64,000 nt of DNA, taken from positions 11,026,632-11,090,631 of the forward strand of contig OX457057.1 of assembly GCA_949752795.1 (NCBI GenBank). The letters are read 5' to 3'. Position 1 is the stretch's first letter, and every line of letters begins with the position of its first letter. The notes below the pieces were generated by a model, which was not told the DNA's origin, made no database searches, and saw only the letters and a program-made list of their open reading frames with translations. A program made the position numbers and the translations under genes. The DNA comes from Hyperoodon ampullatus. Taxonomy: Eukaryota > Chordata > Mammalia > Artiodactyla > Ziphiidae. Below are positions 57,170-64,000 of the stretch, piece after piece.

Positions 57170-57480
57170 CTACAGCAATGAAAACATGAATCCACACCCT
57201 CAGAAGTTAACTAGGGTTGAAGACATTAGGCTAAGTCAAGTGAGCCAGACTCAGAAAATAAACACTGTATGATTCCAGCTAAAGTTGTCGAATAGAGTCA
57301 GAAAGCAGGAAAGTGGTGACCAAGAACTGGGGGGAGGGGAGAGTGGGGAGTTACTGTTTAATAGTAACAGAGTTTCAGTTTGCAATGATGAAAGAGTTCT
57401 GGAGATGGATGGGGGTGATTGTTGCGCAACAGTGTGAATGTACTTAATGACCCTGAACTGTACACTTAAGAATGGTTAAA
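57170..57480 (+). mobile_element. Older L1 3' end, left part, split by a younger L1
   Basis: TGTATGATTCCAGCTAAAGTTG, AGTGGTGACCAAGAACTGGG, TTTCAGTTTGCAATGATGAAAGAG and CCCTGAACTGTACACTTAAGAATGGTTAAA are the typical L1M 3' UTR. The expected continuation ATGGTAAATTTTATATATATG reappears at about 58021 after the inserted L1. Confidence 0.9.
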
Positions 57481-58014
57481 AGATGTGGCACATACATACA
57501 ATGGAATATTACTCAGCCATAAAAAGAAATGAAATTGAGCTATTTGTAATGAGGTGGATGGACCTAGAGTCTGTCATACAGAGTGAAGTAAGTCAGAAAG
57601 AGAAAGACAAATACCGTATGCTGACACATATATATGGAATTTAAGAAAAAAAAATGTCATGAAGAACCTAGGGGTAAGACAGGAATAAAGACACAGACCT
57701 ACTAGAGAATGGACTTGAGGATGTGGGGAGGGGGAAGGGTAAGATGTGACAAAGTGAGAGAGTGGCATGGACATGTATACACTACCAACCGTAAAATAGA
57801 TAGCTAGTGGGAAGCAGCCACATAGCACAGGGAGATCAGCTCGGTGCTTCGTGACCACCTAGAGGGGTGGGATAGGGAGGGTGGGAGGGAGGGAGACGCG
57901 AGAGGGAAGAGATATGGGAACATAAGTATATGTATAGCTGATTCACTTTGCTGTAAAGCAGAAACTAACACACTACTGTAAAGCAATTATACTCCAATAA
58001 AGATGAAAAAAAAA
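57481..58014 (+). mobile_element. Young L1 LINE 3' end, 5'-truncated, sense, nested
   Basis: An open frame of 53 codons from 57483 ends in THIYGI and a TAA stop at 57642-57644 and contains HTMEYYSAIKRNEIELFV. It is the ORF2 C-terminus, here with its stop intact. The 3' UTR and a short A tail (58006-58014) follow. The flanks AATGGTTAAAAGATG (57471-57485) and AATGGTAAGATG (from 58013) form a possible but imperfect duplication. It inserted into an older L1 3' UTR. It shares the truncation class of the elements at 21494 and 42741. Confidence 0.94.
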
Positions 58015-58095
58015 TGGTAAGATGGTAAATTTTATATATATGTATATATATTTTTACTACAATAAATAAAATAGAATAGAATAAAAGAAAAAGTT
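58015..58095 (+). mobile_element. Older L1 3' end, right part
   Basis: GATGGTAAATTTTATATATATG, a TATATATATTTTT run and CTACAATAAATAAAATAG complete the L1M 3' end whose left part stops at 57480. Confidence 0.85.
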
Positions 58096-58184
58096 AACTA
58101 GGTACCCAGCGGAGGGAAGACCACAAAGATGATCCAGCTTGTCCTTTAGTGCATCCATGGCACCTACTGGGTTATTTCCTTCAC
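58096..58184. other. Spacer
   Basis: No feature is seen. Confidence 0.3.
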
Positions 58185-58450
58185 TTGGGCTGCACTTTTT
58201 TTCCTTACTTGAGGAATTCTTAGTCATTCTTTAAGACCCAGCTGATATAACCCACCTCTCTTAAGCCTTGCTACACTTCCCTGGGCAGACTTAATCATGT
58301 CTTTTCTAGGTTTCTATGGTGGCATATATGGCATGTAATGCTATTACTGTGTATCATGGGCCGTAATTGTTTTTATACACTTGTCTCTCCCACTGGCCTA
58401 CGAACTCCAGAGCAGGGAAGAGAACCGAATGGTATTGTTGTTCAGACAGG
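58185..58450 (+). mobile_element. L2-type LINE fragment, sense
   Basis: TCTTTAAGACCCAGCTGATATAACCC, CTTGCTACACTTCCCTGGGC and CTCCCACTGGCCTACGAACTCC, with GAGCAGGGAAGAGAACC, follow the L2/L3 3' region. Confidence 0.65.
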
Positions 58451-58464
58451 AGACCCTAGAGCCC

Positions 58465-58660
58465 CCAATCCTAGCCTGCCGCTCCCCCATTGTGTGACCT
58501 CCACAAATTACCTTCTGGGCTTTCACCTCTTCACATGTAAAAATGGCGGCCATTATCATGTTTACCTAGATGGTTGTGGTGAGGGTTAAATAAGGAAGCA
58601 TTGCACAGATCGCTGACGCACCGTAAGTTCTCAATAAATGTCAGCTCTCATTGTGATCAC
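58465..58660 (+). mobile_element. MIR SINE, sense
   Basis: CATTGTGTGACCTCCACAAATTACC, CCTCTTCACATGTAAAAATGG and GCACCGTAAGTTCTCAATAAATGTCAGC match MIR. Confidence 0.85.
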
Positions 58661-59893
58661 TCACTGTCCAACGCAGCATCTGGGGCATGTGGCAACTCAG
58701 TGTTTGTTGAATGGATGAACAAAATAAGGGAAAAAATTGTGTATGTGTACATACAAATTGTCAGTCATGACAAAGCAAAGACTACATAGGAAAAGATATA
58801 TTGGCTGCCTGTTAGACTTGACAGGGGCCTCAGCTTTGCAAAGGAGGCTTTGAATATATTGTTTTCGGAGGCAGTTCAGGAACTATTAGACCAAGCCCCG
58901 GTAAGGACACTGGAGAAAGTTAACTAGCCATCCCATTGTGGTGCATCAGCATAAATGAGATGCCCAGAATGGTGCTGTCCGAACATAGATTTTCATTCCA
59001 CTTAGCTTCTATATCCTTTGGCTGCAGAGAACAGATTGGCACTTAAATATGTACATTGTATTAGATTTCCCTAGGGAGAGAGATCGATAGAGTCCCTATT
59101 TATTTGCAGAGTGAGGGTTTAATTGCACACAGGATCCTCATCTTCAGCCCTGGATCCCTTGCTTTCTACACCACGCTGCTGCTTGAGACCCCGCCTTGAA
59201 CCCCTTTTATTTTCATCGTGAGCCACTGACTTTTGAGCCCATAATGATGATGAAGATAATGCTCATTTCAGTAGAATGGGGGCTTTGTTCCCTATCACTA
59301 ACGTCCATCTTGGTGAAAAGACTTACAACAGCTGCTCCAAGAAGTAAAATCTGATAGAAACAGAGTCTGCATAGATATAAACATAAACATTAGTTTCTAT
59401 GGAAACAAAAGTTGCAGAGCAGTGGCTGCAAGACCCAAAAGCCTGTATTCCAGGAATCAAATGCTAAATATGTAGTGAGTGCATCCACCAGGGAACACAC
59501 CAAATTCTTTTCGAGAGTACAACAGAACCCATATAAGATTTTGGCTAAAATGGACACCACCTAGCAAAATCGATATGAGGGAGGGCGGTCTTTTCAATCC
59601 CAAACTGAAACCATATTTCTTTTCCTAATTGAAAGCCTCAGGGCAATGAATCCTGCGTTGATGGAATTCAGTCAACAATTATACCCATGGGCACTTTACT
59701 CTGGTGTCCCATAAAAGCTCTGAAGGCCTAATGAAGGTTTGAAGTCCCACACTCAGAACAAAATCTTCCCAACACGCCCCTCAAATGGACCCAATTCCTG
59801 TGGCCCCAGTACCATGCATCCCACAGTGCTGCCTGCCTCCCCATCCTCCCCCATTGTTGCAGGAATCCCTAAAGCATCATTATTCCTGAAAGT
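58661..59893. other. Unique DNA
   Basis: No named repeat or exon is visible. A near-palindrome GTTTCTATGGAAAC lies at 59393-59406, listed separately. Confidence 0.4.
59393..59406. promoter_or_regulatory. RFX-type X-box-like palindrome (weak)
   Basis: GTTTCTATGGAAAC has the two half-sites of an RFX X-box (GTTNCC ATGGNAAC) with one mismatch in the left half. It lies in unique DNA. Binding is inferred from sequence only. Confidence 0.25.
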
Positions 59894-59908
59894 GAAGGAC
59901 TTTGTTTT

Positions 59909-60115
59909 TCTAATTTTTTTTTTTTTTTTTTTTTTTTCGGTACACGGGCCTCTCACTGCTGTGGCCTCTCCCGTTGCGGAGCACAGGCTGCGGATGCACA
60001 GGCTCAGCGGCCATGGGTCACAGGCAAAGCCGCTCCACGGCATGTGGGATCTTCCTGGACTGGGGCACAAACCCATGGGCGGACTCTCAACCACTGCGCC
60101 ACCAGGGGAAGCCCC
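59909..60115 (-). mobile_element. CHR-type SINE with a short internal deletion, antisense
   Basis: On the plus strand it reads from a 26-base T run (59913-59938) through GGTACACGGGCCTCTCACTG to GCGCCACCAGGGGAAGCCCC. A perfect 15-bp duplication GAAGGACTTTGTTTT lies at 59894-59908 and 60116-60130. Compared with the other copies, about 15 nt between the A and B boxes (the tRNA anticodon-arm region, TGCCGATGCAGGGGA-like) are missing, so this copy probably cannot be transcribed well by RNA polymerase III. The frames 59739-60277 are SINE-driven. Confidence 0.96.
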
Positions 60116-60284
60116 GAAGGACTTTGTTTTAAATGGCTTTGGGAATATTACTCCAGGATAGCCCAAGGGTGTTTGTGCAAAGCCATCAGGTTGTACCAGG
60201 AGAGACAAAGTCGTGGTTCCATGTTGGACAGGCTGAATTTCTGGTGCCCCTGAGACAACCAATGACAGCCAGCCCATCTGTTCC

Positions 60285-60790
60285 AGCTACTGTTTCTGAG
60301 TAACAAGTTATCCTAAACCTTAGTGGCTTAAAAGGATCTTTTCAATTAGGCTCTCAGGTTCTAGGGATCAGGAATCCAGGCAAGGCGTAGTAGGAACAGC
60401 TTGTCTCTGCTTCATGATGTCCAGGTGGGAAGATGCAACATATGGAAGTGCCACACGTCTGGTGACTAATGCCAGCTGTCTGTGACTGGGACCTCCACAG
60501 GGGCTGTCAGCTGAAGCACCTACCTGTGATCTCTCCAAGTGGCTTGAGCTTCCTCACAGCATGGTGGCCTCAGGGTAGGCAAGTTTACGTGACAATCAGG
60601 ACTCCATAAACAAGTGCAAGCAAGGCCTTTTGTGAAGCAGCCTTGGAAGTCACATAGCATCAGTGTCACTTCCACTGCATACCGTTGGTGACAAGTAAGT
60701 TACCAAACTTACTTGTTCCCTGATTCAAGGAGCGGAGACATATTTCTCACCTCTCAGTGAGAGGGTGAGAATTTCTGGGCATGTTTTAAA
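60285..60790 (+). repeat. Old interspersed repeat, family B, copy 5
   Basis: AGCTACTGTTTCTGAGTAACAAGTTATCC, AACCTTAGTGGCTTAAAAGG and GATCAGGAATCCAGGC share the family landmarks, and GAATTTCTGGGCATGTTTTAAAATCACCAC matches its common 3' end. Confidence 0.7.
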
Positions 60791-61519
60791 ATCACCACAC
60801 CAAAGTTAAAACTATAATAATAAACTATGGATGTACTTTAAGATCTTAATAAAATGATTTCAAACTTCAGAAGAAAATTTCCTAAAAGATGGATAACAAC
60901 TTCTGATTACAGCATAACAAAAACCTAGTGAATGGCCTGGTTTCAATGGAAGTTCTCTCCACTAGCCAACAAATCCATATGATGTCACTGGTTATCATGA
61001 GAAGAGGGTTTAAAGGACCCAAGTGTCCAGGTATGCATCATCCAACACTTATGTGGAGCACTTGAAGCCCAGTATAAGAGTAATTATGTTTGCTCTTTGG
61101 ACCTCTGCTATTCTCCCTTCACAGTTTGAGAAAATCTCGGCCATAATAGTTACCATGGCAACGGCAACATCTGTAGCAGATCCAGCCTGGAGGATATTTA
61201 AGGAGCAGCACCTGATCAGACAGGAATGGGTACCAACCTGGGTGCAAGCCAGAGACTAGAAAGGGTCTTTCTGGGATCAACCCCTGCCTGTCCTATCCTC
61301 TAAGAAAGCAGACAACACAGAGCTGTACAAACAGAGCTAAGAGCTTACTGGAACCAGTGGAAATGGTGCAAGGATCACAGACAATAGGTTGACAGGGCAG
61401 TGAGAAAGGAGAGGTATATAATGTTAGCAGAAGATTCCACTGTACGTGGAGGGTTTTAACAGTCTCTGAAGCACAAGGTACCACCAAGGTATCTGAGAGA
61501 GCCCTTTGTGATGGGCAAA
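60791..61519. other. Unique DNA containing an RFX-type site
   Basis: No named repeat is visible. A 78-codon frame (61023-61259, +) overlaps the palindrome and has no recognised domain. Confidence 0.4.
61149..61162. promoter_or_regulatory. Palindromic RFX X-box
   Basis: GTTACCATGGCAAC matches the RFX-family consensus GTTNCCATGGNAAC at every fixed position and is an almost perfect palindrome. RFX factors bind such sites in promoters and enhancers of ciliary, immune and neuronal genes. The surrounding DNA is unique and no transcription start is visible. In vivo use is inference. Confidence 0.5.
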
Positions 61520-61765
61520 TTCAACATCTATTTATTAAGGGCCAACTGTGTGCCAGGCCCCATACTGGTGGCTTACACATATCTTTGCATTTAATTTTTC
61601 ACTCTATTCCTACAAATGATGTCTGGATATCCCTGTAATATAAATAAGGAAATTGAGGCTCAAAGAGGAAGTGAATTAGCCAAAGTCAAAGCTGAGATTC
61701 AACCCCAGATCTTTCTACGGCCCAAGCTGACAGTCTTTCCACCAACCCATGTGGCTTGTCCATTG
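61520..61765 (-). mobile_element. MIR SINE, antisense, near full length
   Basis: ATCTATTTATTAAGGGCCAACTGTGTGCCAGGCCCC, AAATAAGGAAATTGAGGCTCAAAGAGG, AATTAGCCAAAGTCAAAGC and TTCAACCCCAGATC match antisense MIR from its 3' end to its tRNA head. Confidence 0.9.
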
Positions 61766-61869
61766 TGGAGGTGGATATGATCTGTTTCACCAAATGGATG
61801 AAACTGCTGTGGCCTTTACATGTTCTAGACATCCTTAGAAAGGACTCCATCTGAGATGATATTGAACAG

Positions 61870-61925
61870 AAGGCAAAAAGCCTTGTAGGCCATGGAAAAG
61901 ACTGGATTTTATTCTAAGAGCAAAA
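61870..61925 (-). mobile_element. L2 internal fragment, antisense
   Basis: AAAGCCTTGTAGGCCATGGAAAAGACTGGATTTTATTCTAAG is a well-conserved L2-associated antisense segment. Confidence 0.75.
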
Positions 61926-61929
61926 GGAT

Positions 61930-62096
61930 AAACATTCATTCACAAATTATTCCCTGAGCTTCTGCCATGCACCAGGCCTGTGTCAGACTCTGGAACAAGA
62001 CTGACAAAGCCCTGTTCCTCTTCCCCTAGAAGAGGCAGGCCGAAAGCAAGCAAGCAGATGAAAAATAAATATAAACTCACCTTATGAATAAAATAA
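61930..62096 (-). mobile_element. L2 3' end, antisense, split by a SINE
   Basis: ACATTCATTCACAAATTATTCC, CATGCACCAGGCCTGTGTC, CTGACAAAGCCCTGTTCC and TGAAAAATAAATATAAAC fit antisense L2 from its very 3' end. The element resumes after the SINE at about 62510. Confidence 0.85.
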
Positions 62097-62107
62097 AACA
62101 GCATGAG

Positions 62108-62497
62108 GGACTTCCCTGGTGACACAGTGGTTAAGAATCTGCCTGCCAATGCAGGGGACACAGGTTCGATCCTTGGTCCGGGAAAATCCCACATGCTGTG
62201 GAGCAACTAAGCCCATGCTCCACAGCTACTGAGCCCACGTGCCACAACTGCTGAAGTCTGTCCACTCTAGGGCCCACGTGCTGCAACTACTGAGCCCATG
62301 TGCTGCAACTACTGAAGCCCGTACACCTAGAGCCCATGCTCCCCACAGAGAGAAGCGACCACAATGAGAAGCCCGTGCACCACAATGAAAAGTAGCCACC
62401 ACTTGCCACAACTAAAGAAAGCCCAAGCCCAGCAACGAAGACCCAATGCAGCCAATAAGTAAATAAATAAATAAATTTATATAAAAAAAAACAAAAA
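62108..62497 (+). mobile_element. CHR-type SINE, long form, with internal tandem units
   Basis: The tRNA head GGGACTTCCCTGGTGACACAG, B box CAGGTTCGATCC and CCCACATGCTGTGGAGC are followed by several degenerate copies of a unit like CAACTACTGAGCCCAYGTG at about 62223-62310. The tail is AATAAATAAATAAAT and an A run. The duplication is approximate: AACAGCATGAG (62097-62107) against ACCAACATGAG (62499-62509). At about 390 bp it is the longest SINE here; mutation level suggests an older insertion than the short-form copies. Confidence 0.93.
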
Positions 62498-62509
62498 AAC
62501 CAACATGAG

Positions 62510-62799
62510 ATGACAAAGGGCTCTAGGGTATGGGGAAAGGGGTCCTTTTTGGATAGAGTGATCAAGAAAGGCTTTTCTAAGGAGGGCTATTTGAGCTGAG
62601 ACCTGAAAATGAAAAGGAGAAAGCCACACAAAGAGCCAAAGGTAGACCTTTCCAGGCAGAGGGAGACATTAGTACAAAGGCCCAGAAGCTGGAAAGGCTC
62701 AAAATCTTGGAGGCTAATGATGCTCGGGCGAGTGAGAGGAAGAGGAGTGTGAGATGAAGTTGGAAAAATAGGCAGGTGCCAGGCCATAGGCAGTCTAGT
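62510..62799 (-). mobile_element. L2 LINE, antisense, continued
   Basis: ATAGAGTGATCAAGAAAGGC, GAGCTGAGACCTGAAAATG, TTTCCAGGCAGAGGGAGAC and TAGTACAAAGGCCCAGAAGC continue antisense L2 after the SINE and end GGCCATAGGCAGTC, where the foldback element interrupts. Confidence 0.88.
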
Positions 62800-62998
62800 A
62801 AGTAAGGCTGCCAAATAAAATGCAGGACGTCCAGTTACACTGAATGTTGGATAAACAGCAAATAATTTTTTAGTATAAGTATGTCCCAAATGTTGCAAGG
62901 GACATACTTACACTTTTTATAAAAAGTGTTCGTTGGTTATCTGAAGTTCAGATGTATCTGGGCCTCTGTATTTTTATTTGCTACATCAGGCAACCCCA
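62800..62998. mobile_element. Foldback (inverted-repeat) element, copy 2
   Basis: The ends AAGGCTGCCAAATAAAATGCAGGACG and TTTTATTTGCTACATCAGGCAACCCC are inverse complements with mismatches. The centre has perfect 12-bp arms TAAGTATGTCCC (62876-62887) and GGGACATACTTA (62899-62910) around an 11-base loop. It interrupts an antisense L2, which dates it after that L2. It has no coding capacity, and no clear target-site duplication was found. Confidence 0.8.
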
Positions 62999-63320
62999 CA
63001 TAGTGAGCCCTCAGGAATCAATTCTAAGAACAATAGGAAGTCATTGATGGGCTTTAAGCAAGGAGTGACATGAACTGATTCACATTTTTAAAAGATTATA
63101 CTGGCTGCTGTGTGGAAAATGGATTGTGGTAGAGTGGGAGTTATTGTAGACATTCAGGAAAAAGATGGATGGTGGCTTGAATGAGAGTAACTGTAGGGTT
63201 GAAGCAAAGTAGACTAATTCAGGAGATGCTTTGCAGGTAGAGCCAACAGAGCTTGTAATGGATGGGGAAGGGTGCAGGGAGGGAAACTGGAGAATCAAGG
63301 ATGACTGTTTGCTACTGGAG
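62999..63320 (-). mobile_element. L2-type LINE, antisense, continued
   Basis: TTAAGCAAGGAGTGACATGAACTGATTCAC, ATTATACTGGCTGCTGTGTGG, AGGTAGAGCCAACAGAGCTTG and GAATCAAGGATGACTGTTTGC continue the antisense L2 beyond the foldback insertion. Confidence 0.85.
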
Positions 63321-64000
63321 CAGACCATCATCTGCTATTTATGCCTAGGGAAGCTTCTCAAATGCACACGTTGACTTTAGTCGCCCAAGAGGTCTCTTTG
63401 GTGGTCGAGACACATGGTGATTTTGGTGGTCTTTGGTGATCCTCAATTCTATAGCCTTGGCCAACACTCTACAAGTTGACCATTTACATTTTTAATCAAA
63501 CATCATGTGCTGTAAAGTTCTTTGGGGAAATCCCAGTTTCCAAGCTCCATGTGATATTCATTCCCATTTACTCTGGAAGAAGCCAGAAATAGCAGACATC
63601 TGGGGCTCTGGATTTTTCCATGTGTCAAGCCAGTTTTGAAAGATGAGATTACTTTAAAACCTGAGCTACAATGACCTTTACCAGGAGAGACACAGCAGTT
63701 CATTAAGTTCTTGTGGACTTAACTAAAAGAGACACATACTGGAGCCAAGAAGAACTGATTAGCTGAACACAGCCTCCCATTGCCAGCACCAGTCCCTTCA
63801 GGGAGTAGCAACTAGTAAAAGAGAGTTTGAGGAAAGAATTTAGGGAACGAATTCTAAATATGGCAGAACCGAACAAAGAAGCACTGTGTTCCTCTGGTCT
63901 GTGTGTTGCTTTCAAGACACTATCCCTACTGTATGCTTTCACAAAAGCAGAAGAAATAATCACAACACATTTATCATTCGCCCGGCGGAATTATTTTGGC
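63321..64000. other. Unique DNA, nothing recognised
   Basis: There is no named repeat, RNA gene or exon up to the window end. Minus-strand frames at 63503-63703 and 63703-63963 have no protein features. Confidence 0.4.

Noticed and set aside
57483..57644. 53-codon open frame with good protein similarity
   Set aside because: It is the C-terminal end of L1 ORF2 in a 5'-truncated element, not a gene.
61023..61259. Possible small exon around the RFX palindrome
   Set aside because: No splice-site pair or protein similarity could be defended; listed as unique DNA.

Overview
This window looks like repeat-rich, gene-free nuclear DNA from a cetacean or close relative. The main clue is a set of tRNA-derived SINEs starting GGGCTTCCCTGGTGGCGCAG, the CHR (cetacean-hippo-ruminant) type. 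Most have intact target-site duplications (TSDs). They sit beside 5'-truncated L1 elements of mammalian type. I recognised no BovB or Bov-A/ART sequence, which would be expected in 64 kb of ruminant DNA, so whale, dolphin or hippo is favoured. Species cannot be settled by reading alone.

No protein-coding gene, exon, tRNA, rRNA or other RNA gene could be supported. The longest open frames (up to 176 codons) lie in unique DNA without recognisable protein character, or are remnants of SINE, L1 or L2 sequence. The window therefore reads as intergenic or deep-intronic.

Layout: 1-9 kb holds old MIR, L2 and MER5 fragments with CHR SINEs at 1137, 4908, 7247 and 9024, and a unique block at 6380-7060 with clustered GATA motifs. 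9-21 kb is mainly old repeats (MIR, L2, MaLR-like LTR) with unique DNA between. 21-30 kb holds a young L1 3' end (21494-22101, minus), an ancient L1 endonuclease-region fragment, an MLT1-type LTR, a foldback element (28104-28310) and L2 pieces in both orientations. 31-42 kb has five SINE insertions, many MIR copies, a CA repeat with a ~47 bp minisatellite (38039-38188), an L1M 3' UTR and a SINE carrying an extra L1-5'-end-like segment (40909-41363). 42-46 kb has a second young L1 3' end, an older antisense L1 and outward-facing L2 fragments. 46-52 kb is mostly unique. 52.4-58.1 kb holds decayed L1 ORF2 sequence and a younger L1 nested in an older one. 58-64 kb has MIR, L2, a SINE with a short internal deletion, a palindromic RFX-type site (61149-61162), and an L2 region interrupted by a SINE and a second foldback copy.

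Nothing here amounts to a new genetic system. The most interesting items are the SINE with an apparent 3'-transduced L1 segment, the double SINE integration at one target (three copies of the target site), the paired foldback elements, and two candidate regulatory stretches. Repeat family names come from remembered consensus features, not a database search; boundaries of old repeats are approximate.
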